From positions 83,084,194 through 83,148,193 of the forward strand of contig CM077002.1 in assembly GCA_039090855.1 (NCBI GenBank): a DNA stretch of 64,000 bases. Direction: 5' to 3'. The translations under genes were made by a program, and so were the position numbers. Shown piece by piece: positions 11,941 through 22,835 of the stretch. Position 1 is the first letter of the stretch; every line of letters begins with the position of its first letter. Below the pieces are notes generated by a model. The model was not told where the DNA came from. It saw only the letters and a program-made list of their open reading frames with translations, and ran no database searches. This stretch comes from Macrothele yani. Lineage: Eukaryota; Arthropoda; Arachnida; Araneae; Macrothelidae.

Positions 11941-12297
11941 GTGAGGGGAGCCCCAAACCCCATGCTATACGCAAGGCCCCGGCAACTTCAAATCGGCCTC
12001 TGATTATAAATACATATTTTTCACTATCAAACGATCATAGCAACTCACACTCTCCCATCGTAACAATATTTATGCAAATCATTGAAGGTTCATACATCTA
12101 TTTCAAATAAAAAGTGAAATATTAGATATTTAGCAATAAGAAAACAAAAAAGACTATGAAGTTGGAACAAACAATGAAAATTGCTGAGTAAAAAAGCATA
12201 ACGAGCGCTGTAATGGCAGCGGACAAAATGAAATATTTTGATGAGATATTGCGCATCCTTGCACAAAATATCAGAAATCTAAAGCTAGGAAGATTTA

Positions 12298-13502
12298 AAC
12301 GGTCGTATCAGAATATGACCACTTACCTAATAATGGGAATAACCACTCTTGACCCGGATGACAGCGGCGGGACGGGTGGCATGGAGGCAATAAAGCCCTG
12401 AAAGGTTGCCCGAGGCACACGTGCCCATTCAGACGGCAGCAGATCACGAAGGTCTCGGAGATGACGTGGTTGTGGCTCGGCACGTCGAACATGTCGATCC
12501 AAATAGTCTCACAAGTGCTCCAGGGATTGAGGTCGATCGATTTCGCCGACCAAGGGAGAATGAAGACATCGCTGTTGTGTTCCTGAAACCAGTCACGCAC
12601 CCATTTAGCGACATGATAGGGCGCATTGTCCCGTTGGTAGACACCATCACCACCAGAATAAACGTACAACTTGAAGGGATGCATGTAGTCAGCGATAATG
12701 GACAGGTAGCCATTGGCGTTTAGGGACCCATCCAGTTGTACCTGCGGTCCCAGGTTATACTAGAAAATATCCCTCAGAGATGTACACTGCCTCCACCGGC
12801 CTGCATAGACCAACAGGCGTGTCCTGGTATGGGTTATCCTGTGTCTGACGTCATATTTGCCACCACCTGTCACTTCTGTGGAGAAGAAATCTTGATTCGT
12901 TGGAGAAGGCAAACCTTTTTTCCACTCTTCTGCTATCTAATAACGGTAGTCCCATGCGAACTGCAGGTGTCGTTGACGATGGACATGGGTTAACATCGAC
13001 GACTTGACGCAGCGTCAACTCTGGAGACCCACGCGTAACAGAGTTCGCTTTACTGTTATCCGTGACACGTACCTGGTTGGCCCAGCGTTCATTTGCTCGG
13101 TCAGTTGCTGCATTGTTGCGCGTCGGTTGCCATTTGCCAGTCGACGGAGGTGACGTTCTGCTCTGGGGTAGATGGCCTTTGGGGCTCCACAGTTATGCTG
13201 TCGGGAGGTACTCGGTGTGCCAGCGGTCCATTCTCGGTACACCCTTACTACAGCACCTCACGAACAGCCCGCAAAGTCTACTGTTTCTGAGATGTTTCCA
13301 CGCTTGGCGCTGTAGCCGATGGTCATTCCTGTTTGAACATCACTCTCTCTGCCCATTGTGCTAACGCAACACACTATGGCTCGTCAGTTCTGGCCGACCG
13401 CTTATATCTCCGTGTCGTCGACCTTGTCATGTGCACTGTATGACCCACCTGGATGGGTACACTATGATTCCGAAGTGTTCATATTATTCTGATACGAGTG
13501 TG
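12298..13502 (-). mobile_element. Tc1-family transposon with decayed TIRs
   Basis: Both ends share TCGTATCAGAATA followed by similar sequence: left at 12303, right in reverse complement ending at 13502. They are flanked by TA at 12296-12297 and 13503-13504. The length, 1205 bp, is typical of Tc1. A broken transposase lies on the minus strand. Confidence 0.75.
12310..13365 (-). pseudogene. Tc1 transposase, frameshifted
   Basis: The N-terminal part (13242-13015) reads APKAIYPRAERHLRRLANGN, then RRATMQQLTEQMNAG and RITVKRTLLRVGLQS, the usual Tc1 HTH region. The C-terminal part (12684-12400) reads YQRDNAPYHVAKWVRDWFQE (second catalytic D in the RDNAPYH motif) and SAKSIDLNPWSTCETIW, where the usual LNPIEHLW has mutated and the catalytic E is lost in this frame. 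The region between is out of frame. It is clearly non-functional. Confidence 0.75.
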
Positions 13503-13959
13503 TAAGTAAAAATGAGGTTACCAAACTCATGTTACATCAAGTCTTCATTTCTTTCTCATTCACTGCCGGTTAAATTTTTACGTCACAAGAGCTGTGGGGC
13601 AAAATTTTATTTTTTTCCTGTACTCGGAATTTCTTGCCAGTGAAAGTTCCTATTCCTGCTACACTGGAAATGGTTCGGAATTTTCTTTGGATGTACAGCA
13701 GCAAATATGAGATATACTTTATTATTTTTGGTATAGCAGAAACGACAATAGTTAGTTTAAGAATTACAAAAAGAATCTAATGCAGAAAGGTTTGAAACCC
13801 ATCGAGATCTATTACTTATTCCACTATTTAGAATTCCAACAAAATTTATGGAAGTGGATTTATGTGACAAACGAGGAAGGTGTTCACAGATTTCCTATGT
13901 CGAAATACGTAATAAGTGTGTGAATAAAAAAAGACACACAGAAAGAAAGAAAGTAACAA
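13503..13959. other. Unassigned spacer
   Basis: No supportable gene. It lies downstream of the minus-strand host exon. Confidence 0.4.
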
Positions 13960-13964
13960 TGCAT

Positions 13965-14319
13965 ATTTTTTACTTCCCTTTTTATTTAGTAGACTTACAT
14001 ATAACCGAAAGTTTATGTTCATCGTGCGCAAATAAAAAATTCCAGGGGGAAACGTGAAGTGAATAACGTGAATCATTAATAAAAATTTGTGATTTTCTGA
14101 CAAAATAATGAATTTTGAGTTACGTAGAATCCATTGTTCTTATAAATTCACAGGTTTGTTCACAAAGTATTACATATCATTGCATATATCAGTCCCGAAA
14201 GGCCTTCAGGAAATTCATTTCAAGTGAAATCAAAATATCATGGATAAGTGAAACGACAATGTCGTGCCGGCGGATAAATAAATCTTGTGATGCACATCCA
14301 TTCCCCCATACTTGGAGGC
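13965..14319 (-). other. Putative 3' untranslated region of the minus-strand exon
   Basis: This follows the TGA stop at 14320. A minus-strand AATAAA signal lies at 13981-13986, which would place cleavage near 13965. No transposon signature is visible. This is inference from signal position only. Confidence 0.3.
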
Positions 14320-14615
14320 TCATGATTTACCGTACTGAGGTGGTGCACTCATTGGGTTGTACTGCGCACCTGTCGGATACATACCACCGCTGAATCCTTG
14401 AGGTTGGCCACCAGTTTGAAGAACCCTTCCTGGTATAACTGTAGGTCCACCTTTCAGGCAAACAGCGATGCATCCACCGATAAAAATCAGGGCACAAATT
14501 ACTCCAACTATAATATATGCAATTGCAGCTGCTTGTAGGGCACTGTCGTTATACGTGTATCTTGTGTACGACATCAGCGTCTCGTTGGAAAGAAGTTGTC
14601 CAGCACTGGACACGC
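14320..14615 (-). CDS. Terminal exon of a putative single-pass membrane protein with a PPxY tail
   Basis: This is the best host-gene candidate in the window. On the minus strand, a pyrimidine-rich tract ending TTTATTTTGTCCACAG gives a good splice acceptor, with the exon starting at 14615 in phase 1. The exon encodes about 98 residues. A short extracellular part has potential N-glycosylation sites (NET, NDS). A hydrophobic helix AYIIVGVICALIFIGGCIAV follows, then a cytoplasmic tail rich in Gly, Pro, Gln and Tyr ending SAPPQYGKS, which contains a PPxY WW-domain ligand. This layout (one helix, then a PPxY tail) is reminiscent of Shisa-like adaptors, but I cannot name the family. The upstream exons would lie to the right of 14640 or outside the window. 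The ORF can be extended upstream to 14676, but that part looks like intron. Confidence 0.5.
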
Positions 14616-14639
14616 CTGTGGACAAAATAAAGTAGAAAG

Positions 14640-15239
14640 CGTTAATGTTCGTTCTTGCAGCAGTCGCAAAGAACACATTTTAGTCATTCTAAAGTATAAC
14701 ACAGAGAAACGCATAGTACAAAATGGGCTCCAATGCAGCTGACAAAGTCAACGCCTGCCTTCTAACACAATTTTTTTTAGCAAGTAGAAGGTTTGGTAAA
14801 ACTGAAAATCTATTTTCAGTGTCTTTATACCACGGAGGTAGGAAATAAGAGGAGCAGCCCTGAGCGCAGATTTTTGATGCCGATCTGTTGTGATATCCTT
14901 CCGCGTGCATGACTACCTGCAGAGTGTTCGTTGACTACCCTCTCTGTCGTGTCTGCCATAGAAAAGTATTGAAAATTTGTGATTCTCAGATGCTGATATT
15001 TCTTTTTAAACCGGTTTGCCAGCGTAGATTTTTTTCCTGTGTTCGGCAACATTCTTCAGCATGTTCATATTTAGTTTCCATGGGATCATGCGTGGCATTC
15101 GACTGTGCAAATAAATTTAAAAGGAAATACCTGGTATCACACATGCCACCGGTTACTATCACTTCATTTTATGTTTACTAAGTTCAAATTCTTAAGTTAT
15201 TTGAAATTCAATCGTCCATTGGAATTTACTGTAGCTATA
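14640..15239. other. Probable intron or intergenic sequence
   Basis: It lies upstream of the host exon on its strand. Apart from the THAP-like fragment at 15077-15180, nothing is recognised. Confidence 0.35.
15077..15180 (+). pseudogene. Possible THAP zinc-finger fragment
   Basis: The frame reads MGSCVAFDCANKFKRKYLVS and continues HMPPVTITSFYVY before a stop. The start resembles the first zinc-ligand half of a THAP domain (CxxxxC, then N-[RK]-F-K, then an ISF-like strand). The second C-H pair is absent. It could be a truncated P-element/THAP gene or an exon fragment. The evidence is a short motif only. Confidence 0.3.
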
Positions 15240-16450
15240 CAGGGTGTCCCATAGAGGTGTAACCATTTCAAATAATCATAACACTTTTAATATAAAGGAT
15301 CTCAGTACACAACTTGTGTTAATTGACAGAACAGATCATGAAGTTTTATAGACATTCGACATGGGCACCATTTCTCACCCGAACAATGTCTAAACGGTAC
15401 TCCAGTTCCAACCATTTTCGTTCGAGAATGTCCGTATTAACTTTTTGCAGTACGTGTGTAATCCTCCTCTTTAGGTCAGCAATGTCTGCAACAGGGTTGC
15501 AGTAAACCTGACCCTTGATGAATCCCCATAAAAAAAAGTCACAGGGTGTTAAGTCCGGCGAACGTGGGGGCTATGCAACGGGACCGCCACGCCCAATCCA
15601 TCGATTGGGCAATTTAGTATCCAGAGACCTCCTCATAATCAAAACCCAATGAGGTGGCACCCCATTTTGTTGGAAAATGACCGGAATTGCAAATTAATCC
15701 AACTGGGGATACACAAACTGTTCAATCATGTCCAGGTAATTATCAGCTCCCACGATCGCTTTCTAAAAGAAAAAGTGTCCAATAACACGATTGACCATCA
15801 TACCACACCAAACATTCACTTTTGAGCTAGCTTGGTCATGTTCCAGTGTGCAATGCGGGTGTTCAGTTCCCCAAACTCTCACATTCTGTTTATTAACCTT
15901 TCCAGAAATGTGGAAAATGCACTCATCCGAGAAACAGATTTGTCTCATGAAAGATTCAGCACTAAAAATGTTCTCCATCATCTTTTCAGCAAAACTGTTT
16001 ACGTTTCACATGATCATCTGGGGTTATGTGATTGGTTATTTGCAATTTATACGGCTGCATTTCAAATCTCTGACGTAACACTCTGTGCATTGACGACTTG
16101 GAGATGGCCAGCTGTAGTGCTGCTTGTCTGATTGACTTTCGAGGGCTACGAGTGAATGTTTGTCTCACAATCTACTCCTTTTCTGGAATCAGCGATGTTT
16201 GTACAGGGCTTTTCTTTGTAAGGACGCTACCAGTTTCCTTGAATTACTTGTACCACTTTCTGATGCTGTTACGTGTGGGCGGTTTGCTCCCATATTCGGT
16301 TCTGAAATTCTGCTGAACCTGCGTTTAGAATCGGGTTTCAACAAACCACTCCCCTTTCTGTGCTTTCGTCGCAGGATCCATTGGGTACACTTCTAGAAAA
16401 CTTGAGGGTATTCCTTATCACCGGCAACAAACAGAATGCTGCTATTATGA
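15240..16450 (-). pseudogene. Mariner-relative transposase (DD41D-like), right end lost
   Basis: The left end begins CAGGGTGTCCCATAGAGGTG after a TA, like other elements of this group. The minus strand carries an HTH region near 16260-16330 (W-QTAHT, KVVQVI, partly out of frame), then RQTFTRSPRKSIRQAALQLA (second HTH), ICFSDECIFHISGKVNKQNV (first catalytic D), VRVWGTEHPH and SSKVNVWCGMMVNRVIGHFF, followed by a frame-broken C-terminal region to about 15330. No matching right TIR was found; the Penelope sequence starts near 16555, so the end was probably lost. It is related to 5237-6574 but not the same family. Confidence 0.7.
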
Positions 16451-16576
16451 AGACAATGAAAAATTCGTGCTAAAAGTAAGATTGATTAAAAAGCCGTCTC
16501 CAACACGATAATGTAAAACTTGAAATGATGGTATTTACAAGTTAAAAACCTTTAATGAGTTAAAAAACACACATAC

Positions 16577-16620
16577 ACAAGACCTTTCGGACACCGTCGA
16601 ACAGGTCCATCATCAGGTGA
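16577..16620 (-). ncRNA. Hammerhead-ribozyme-like core in Penelope 3' region
   Basis: On the minus strand the order CTGATGA, a GGAC...GTCC stem with a TTCGA loop, then GAAA matches the catalytic core order of hammerhead ribozymes. These are known from the pseudo-LTRs of Penelope-like elements. I could not confirm stems I and III or the cleavage GUH triplet, so this is a candidate only. Confidence 0.35.
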
Positions 16621-16982
16621 AACCAATACAATGAGTAGTGCGAATGTCTTAAGTAGGAGCTCAAAATGACGTATAACTCATGCGCAGAAGGGCGAAAACT
16701 GAAAAGGTTCCCCGAACATAAAACTAATTTGAAGGGGAGAGGGGCATCAGGAGGTTCTTGTATTAAACGGGTGATGCTTGTACACCATACTTGAGGAACA
16801 CTAGATGGTACATAATCGTTGCAACACAGATTTCCATACCATAAAATAAATAAGCTTTCAGGAAGAAGTAAATGGGATTGATAGGATAGCGTATCTGAAA
16901 TAGCAGCGCTTGACCAGTTGGGGTAGTGAGTTCCTCCGTGAACAAGGTGTGCAAGAACTGTATTCCTGGAGCCGACACGAAT

Positions 16983-17102
16983 ATCATCCCAGGTAGCACA
17001 GCCTTGCAATCTAAAGTATCCTCAACATTGTCTTTTACTAATAGAAGATGTTGGCTCAATGTTGGGCCTACGTTGCATTGCAAGGCTGTGCTACCTGGGA
17101 TA
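16983..17102. repeat. Inverted repeat in the Penelope 3' region
   Basis: ATCCCAGGTAGCACAGCCTT (continuing GCAAT) at about 16987-17011 is repeated in reverse complement at about 17077-17101, with a loop of about 65 bp. This is directly visible. It lies just where the nuclease frame breaks, so it may mark an insertion or rearrangement. Confidence 0.75.
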
Positions 17103-18218
17103 TTGGTGTTCCCTTAATCTGGTTTGCAGGGTACGATTCGTCGAACCAATATAATAAAGGTCGGAATCTTCTTGGTTTACGGCCTTGAGGGTAACACTGT
17201 AAATACCAAATTTGTTGGCGACGGGTATTGGGTCCCTATCATTACCTATCGAAAACCAAATATTATTGGTCTTAATACCAAAGGCCAGTTTACGTTTTTT
17301 ACAAAAGTTTTTCAGAATATTACACAAAGTCGGGTGGTAAGAAATAGAACCGATAAATTTAAAGTTTCTTACCTCCCTTTGCAAAGTAGAGTAACGTGAA
17401 GTACAGATGAACACGGGGCCCGGGCTATGACAAAACGTCCAGGCCCGTACGGACCCGAGCTCAAGCTAATTCGTCCGTTAACTTTTTTAATTAATTTTAT
17501 TTAACACTGCTAACCGAATTAACTAAAGCAAAGGAAAACGCACAACTGAATGGTTCGGCTTTAGTCTCTCATTTGTTCTTTGCCTAAAATTCTCAATTAT
17601 TGTTAATTGCGTATTTCGTGTGCATTTCATAACCTCAAAACGTCTGTAAGTATTTTACGTAACAATTATGCATTTTTTCCTAGACTTAAAATTTAAAGTT
17701 TTGGTAGCTAAAATATGAAAAATCGTATTTTTCAGTCATTCGGATAAAACATGAATGTAAGCCGACACACAGACTGCAGAGGCCAAGCCAAAGGCCAATT
17801 ACCCAGGGCTACTAGGGAAGGGGATTAGGAGGAGGGAGAGATATCCTGTGCCAACTGAAAATATCAAACACTCACCTTCGTTTGTTCCTCCATTCATGAC
17901 GAATCATTAAAAGAGCAAAGGAGTAAAACCACTGGAAATCATTTAAACGACGAATCATTCAAAGACCAAAGGAGCGAAACTCTTTCCAGTGCTTTTGGCA
18001 TTGTTTAGATGCAAAGGTTGTATCTTATCTGAGGTATGACGTATATTTCACTTTAGCTCGCGACACTGACTAGAGCACAATAATGACTAAAAATGAGCGA
18101 GAAAACATAAATTGGATAATTGATTCCGGAGAATATGCGACTTTCCCGAATGAACGCGGAAAATCTGATGTGTAATATTTCGAAGAAATAGTTAAGTTGG
18201 AAACTACTAAAAAACGTT

Positions 18219-19934
18219 GTGTACGTTCAATGTATAAAGTATAAACAGATATTAAAGTATACGTATTCAACGGGATCTAGCAGACTTACCCGACACACTC
18301 AAGTTTGCAGTAAACATTTAACGAATTTCGATAATTTCTTAATTAAAGGAAGAAAGAAAAAAGTGTCTGCCACTGTAAAGGAGAAAATACTGAAAGCTTC
18401 TGCAAAGCTCTGCACTAATGATATGCGGTCTTTTGATATAATCGAAGGACAAGGATTTCTGGAGGCAGCACAGTGCTTAATTGATACATGTGCAGCAGCA
18501 GGATCAGTTCCATCTTGCGCTGGAACTGATCCTTCTGTTGCACCTGTATCAATCTCACAGGACTACACTTTCAAGACACGTCAAAAGTTCAACTGACACT
18601 ATAAGATTAGAATACGTTATACAAATGAATGAAGTGATACGTAAGTTTGGTGGCACTATAACAACTGATATGTGGACCTCTCCCTTTAGGAATGAAGCAT
18701 ATATGGCTGTTACCTGTCACTTTGTAGATAATGACTTCGTTTAAAGAAGTGTGGTTTTAACAACTGCATTTCCTCATGTACCAAAGACAGGATAAAACAT
18801 AAATTCAGAACTTTTGCAAACTCTTGAAAATGTCGGATTTGATTGCTCTATGCTTGCGACAAAAGTAGTATATGTAAGTGATGAAGGGACAAACATAGTT
18901 TCGGCATTAAGATGTTTTCGTCGTTTAACTTGTGCCTGCTACCTCTTAAACACGGTACTATAACACAGTTATACAGAAGCAACTGAAGCACTACCAGAGT
19001 TGAAAACAAGTGTAGAAAATTGTAAATCGCTTGTTACTTACTTTAAAAATTCAGAAACTGTGTCGCATTTGAAAAAGTCTCATAATCAAGAAGTCGAATC
19101 TCGCTGAAATACTTTGTGTAACTATGCTAGAATCCGTAAACGACCAGTTAAGTGATATTAAGGATGTTTTGGCTATCAAAAATGAAGCCTTTCGTATGGA
19201 AGGATTAAATTCTGACATTTTGACTGCTTTGATAAAATTTCTGAAACGGTTTGATTAAGCCACTAGCCATCTTGAGGAAGATTTGCATCCCACTTTACAT
19301 ATGGTACTTTTCTGGTATCACTTGCTTATGAAGCACTGCGCCGTTTCCCCAACAGATTCAGATATTTTAGTAGTACTGAAGAAAAAAACAAAAATGGTTG
19401 AACAGCATAATAGATATTAACGATTTACATAAAATGGCAACCTTTCTACATCCGAACTTCAAATCGTTAAAAATGATATCGGAAAATGAAAGAAACTATG
19501 TGCATTCACAAATACGTTCTATGATCGACGAAAGTTACGAAGCACAAACATCGGCTTCAGTATCGACAATACGGGAGCTGCCCACGCCGAAACACGCGTC
19601 ATCAAGTATGTTTGAAGAACTGGAAGATGAATTTAATTTAGATGTTCCTCAAGAAGGTGAAGTACGTAGCTATATCGATTTGGTGGGAGTCGATCACTCA
19701 GAAGCTAAGGATTTGCTGACTTGGTGGAAATATTCTAAATTCCCCAAATTAGCCAGTATTGCAGGACGTGTATTGTGCATACCAGCTAGCAGCACTGTAA
19801 GTGAACGGGCCTTTAGTGCAGCGGGTAGGGTGTTAGAAGAAAGAAGATCGAGATTAAATTCTCAAGCTTCAGACGCAATTCTGTTTTTGAGAGACTATGA
19901 GGTAAGACATCTTTTAATGATGTTTTTGTTCTAG
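18219..19934 (+). pseudogene. hAT (Hermes-like) transposase, broken
   Basis: Blocks in order: a BED-finger remnant (SSRLTRHTQVCSKH), a Hermes-type segment KKVSATVKEKILKASAKLCT followed by SFDIIEGQGFLEAAQ, the first catalytic D in TITTDMWTSPF (frame 18481-18744), a damaged middle with stops (18745-19397), and an intact C-terminal 178 residues (19398-19934). The last contain LLTWWKYSKFPKLASIAGRV and STVSERAFSAAGRVLEERRS, the hAT dimerisation domain with the catalytic E. Frameshifts near 18595 and several stops make it non-functional. Confidence 0.85.
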
Positions 19935-20940
19935 AAGTATAGAAAACACGCTGAAAGTGAATCATGAAAGAGCGTTTTTTAATTAATTATTTCCTTGAAC
20001 AATACAAGAAATTTTACTTCGGTAATAACACTTATATATTTGATACATCAATGCTTATTTTCTTATTATTGAAAAATTCTTGTTTCTCAGCAGCTAAACA
20101 GAAGTAACATGATCGACGTTTTATAACTTCCAGAACCGAAAATATATGTATTCTGCCGCCGTCAATTCTAACCAACGCGGCATAATATAAAATAGTCCCG
20201 ATATTAAAAAAAATATACAAAAAAACAAAACAAAAAAAAAAACAGCCGAATATGCCGTCAAAGATTTTCTCATTAAAATACCGATTGTAATCATACGCAA
20301 CTAAGAAAAAAACAAAATGTTACTTCATCATTCGACACTGGTACCTAAATAAATGCAAGGCCTTAATTTGATATTATGAAGGAAGTATGGTCTCAGATTG
20401 CTTCATATTGTAGAATTTAAATTAAATCAGGGGATCTTTTTCTTTTTATTTATTATAATTATTTTTTCATTTTTTGCTTTAAACAAAGTTTGTGTTTCAG
20501 AAAACAGCTAATATTATAAAGTTCCATTAAGAATCATTACGACCTATATATGCAGTGCACATTGCTCAATATTACAGTAAATCGAACCAAATCCGTCAGC
20601 AAAGCAGGAATACGCAATTCTTATGTCATGCAGAAATTACGTACATTTTATAATATAATGTAATTTAAGCGTTCAAAACCCTTATTTAAATTTGAATGAA
20701 AACAAATTAAATGTAGTTAATTAGATAAACGAATTCACTTGATACACTTGGGAAACAAAATGAAAGGCATTTTATTACCTGAATATGATGCACACAATAA
20801 TAATAATTATTATCCTTTCTCTCTTTTTGGTGGTCGACATTAACGGGAAGCACTAATATTGTTATCTGATCACGAAAATGTAAATAGGAATAAAATGATG
20901 TGCTTCATTTTTTTCCTTTTTCGCATAGGGAAAATTTGCA
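19935..20940. other. AT-rich 3' part of the hAT element
   Basis: Non-coding, between the transposase remnant and the right inverted repeat. Nothing is recognised. Confidence 0.5.
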
Positions 20941-21002
20941 CAAATGTTAAAACCCGGGCCCGGGGCTTAAAAAAGGAGCCCGTGTTCATCTCTAACGTGG
21001 AG

Positions 21003-21270
21003 CACTTAATTTCCTGTATAAGGCATAAACAGTATTGTTGTCGTAACCATGTGTTAAAGCGATCTTGATAATCTTTATCAGTTCAGCATGGCATCGAGTA
21101 TGGTTAGAGGAGTGTGAGATAGCTCGTAATAACATAAACCTTAATGCCGAACGTTTGAAATTGCAACCAAGGCAATTTAGTACACAAGAATGTTATGTAA
21201 ATGTACAGAAAGCTATGAAAACCAGACAATAGAGAAGCCTTACCAGTGGGGCCATGGAGAACTTGACATC
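21003..21270 (-). pseudogene. Penelope-like element, continuation on the far side of the hAT
   Basis: The minus strand reads LTHGYDNNTVYALYRKLSAP up to the hAT target site, with in-frame stops just upstream. Joining its edge to 17401 across one copy of the duplication keeps the Penelope reading frame going into RYSTLQREVRNFKFIGS. This supports one element split by the hAT. The RT domain is not present in recognisable form. Confidence 0.6.
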
Positions 21271-21502
21271 TAATCTTCAAAATATACATATTTTTATCGG
21301 TATTTTTACGTATTTTAACTCTCAGAAACTTGCAGTTTTGGGATTAATATGTTTAAATGTGTTACATATGACGATCAGAGCTAAGAGGTAAATGTAAAAT
21401 TAAATTATTTGTGAAATTTTTCTCGGTGTTTAGCTTTTAGTTCCCTATGTAAGAATGCGCATATAATGATCCTCCTGAAAATTTGTACCTTGAATTTAAA
21501 GA

Positions 21503-21715
21503 TGTCGCCCTGGTGGAGCAGTGGTCTAATCGATGGCTTATGACCATTCATTCGAGAAGGGTCTAGGTTCGAATTCCGGTGAGGCATGGATGCTGTGTTT
21601 GTTTCACAGCACTGGTTCTCTCCCTTCCTTGGAACCAGTGACCCTAAATTAGGGATGGGCGACTGCTTATATCCCATCGAGTTGCTCACGGTGGTGGTTA
21701 AACCTTCAATTGAAA
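21503..21715 (+). mobile_element. tRNA-derived SINE, copy A
   Basis: The head TGGTGGAGCAGTGGTCTAA (box A-like) and GGTTCGAATTCC (box B-like) is followed by a conserved body: GGCATGGATG, GGAACCAGTG, CTAAATTAGGGATGGG and GAGTTGCTCACGGTG, ending in an A-rich tail. The same layout recurs at 21910-22137, 36525-36730, 51403-51570 and 60893-61112, which defines a family of about 210 bp. Confidence 0.8.
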
Positions 21716-21909
21716 AAAGAACTTAAAGATAAAAAAGTAGCTACGAAGTAGGGAAAGTCCCTACTTTTCTGAAAAAAGTAGTGTAGACCGCCACTTTTAA
21801 AAGAAATAGGTGCATTTCACCATAGACATGCTAATGTAATAACGCAAAGCCCTTCAAATTTGCATACCAGTCAGCTACTTTTTGAAGAATGTAATTGTTG
21901 CAGTAGCTT

Positions 21910-22137
21910 TTTTTTTATTATTATTAAAGGTTTAACGATCACCGAAAGCAACTCGATTGAATATAAGCAGTTGCCCGTCCCTAATTTAAGGCCACTGGTT
22001 CTATGGGAGAGAGAGAGTGAGCCAGTGCCATAAGACAAACACAATACCATGCCTCACCGGGATTCAAACCCGGACCCATCACGGACGAATGGTTATGAGC
22101 AAGCGTTTAGACCACTGGTCCGCCGTGGTGGCGAGTA
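21910..22137 (-). mobile_element. tRNA-derived SINE, copy B
   Basis: Minus-strand copy of the SINE family. The head contains TGGTCTAAACGCTTG with box B-like GGGTTTGAATCCC; the body contains GGACGGGCAACTGCTTATAT. The 3' end on the minus strand is (TAA)-rich (21907-21925). It lies about 200 bp from copy A in opposite orientation. Confidence 0.78.
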
Positions 22138-22835
22138 GCTTTCCAATCACTGTGTTTACATTACTGCCCTCACTGAGAAATACTCCCATGTTTCGAAGAA
22201 GCATGTAAATAAATTAAAAGAGCTTATTTCACCATAGATGGGTATATGCAATGCGCAAAACCCTTAAATTTTCATAACAGATGTGATTATGCAAACTGCA
22301 TTGTTCAGACATACCATAGGAAAATAAGTGAGTGTCACACAGGGCTGGATTTTAGAGGGGGCAACAGTGGCTGTAGCATAGGAGCCTCCACAAATCTTTG
22401 ACTAATAATTTTGTAAGATACTAAATTTGTAAACATTATATTTTATTACCACATGATTCGCATATTCCATCTCGAATTGAATAAAAAATTAATATAAGCA
22501 ATATGTATTTTGAAACATAAAAATGCAAATTCAGTACATTGATTTCTTAACCCAATACAAAATATTAACCTTCAATAAGAATAAAGTAATATTACCTTAT
22601 ATTTAAGACTTAATTTTGTGACACAGTTGCCAATTATTTTTAAGGGCCTCCACACAGGACTTTAAAGTAAGAATTTACCTTTCTGAATAACATTCTGTAT
22701 AAATCGGAAGTAAAATTTGTTGCATGTCTTTCACTTAGTGTAGCACATAAATGCAAAACATATGAGAAAGCTGAAGTTACTTCACACAACAGAGAAAGTT
22801 AACTGAGGTGCGAAAGTATTGATGGTAGACATTGA
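22138..22835. other. Unassigned AT-rich spacer
   Basis: No gene. A hAT-like start CAGGGCTGGATTTTAGAGGG at about 22341 has no partner end. Confidence 0.4.

Larger units (their letters stand above)
8573..12002. mobile_element. Non-autonomous hAT-like element carrying nested mariners
   Basis: The left end starts CAGGGACGGATTTACAAGG at 8573. The reverse complement of the right end starts CAGAGGCCGATTTGAAG and ends at 12002. Both ends carry a GGGGCCCC-like subterminal stretch, as in many hAT ends. The 8 bp before (AGTATAAA, 8565-8572) and after (ATTATAAA, 12003-12010) match at 7 of 8 positions, the target duplication length of hAT elements. No hAT transposase is visible inside. The two mariners (8952-10440, 10440-11290) make up most of the length. 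Confidence 0.7.
16555..17401 (-). pseudogene. Penelope-like element, 3' part, split by a hAT insertion
   Basis: The minus-strand frame 17401-17091 encodes the linker and the start of a GIY-YIG endonuclease: NFKFIGSISYHPTLCNILKN, then FGIYSVTL (GIY half), LYYIGSTNRTLQTRLREH (YIG half with the following R and E/H). The frame then stops, so the rest of the nuclease is missing. The 5' continuation of the protein is found beyond the hAT, at 21003-21270. From about 16660 to 16555 a 3' non-coding region contains a hammerhead-like core. The hAT entered at 17394-17401. Confidence 0.8.
17402..20994 (+). mobile_element. Hermes-type hAT transposon with target-site duplication
   Basis: The left end reads TACAGATGAACACGGGGCCC at 17402; the reverse complement of the right end reads TAGAGATGAACACGGGCTCC and ends at 20994. 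The flanking 8 bp are ACGTGAAG (17394-17401) and ACGTGGAG (20995-21002), 7 of 8 identical, as expected for a hAT target duplication. The 3593-bp element holds a decayed transposase and sits inside a Penelope-like element, so it is the younger of the two. Confidence 0.88.

Noticed and set aside
22341..22680. hAT element starting CAGGGCTGGATTTTAG
   Set aside because: No matching right end and no 8-bp duplication could be found, so only a possible relic.
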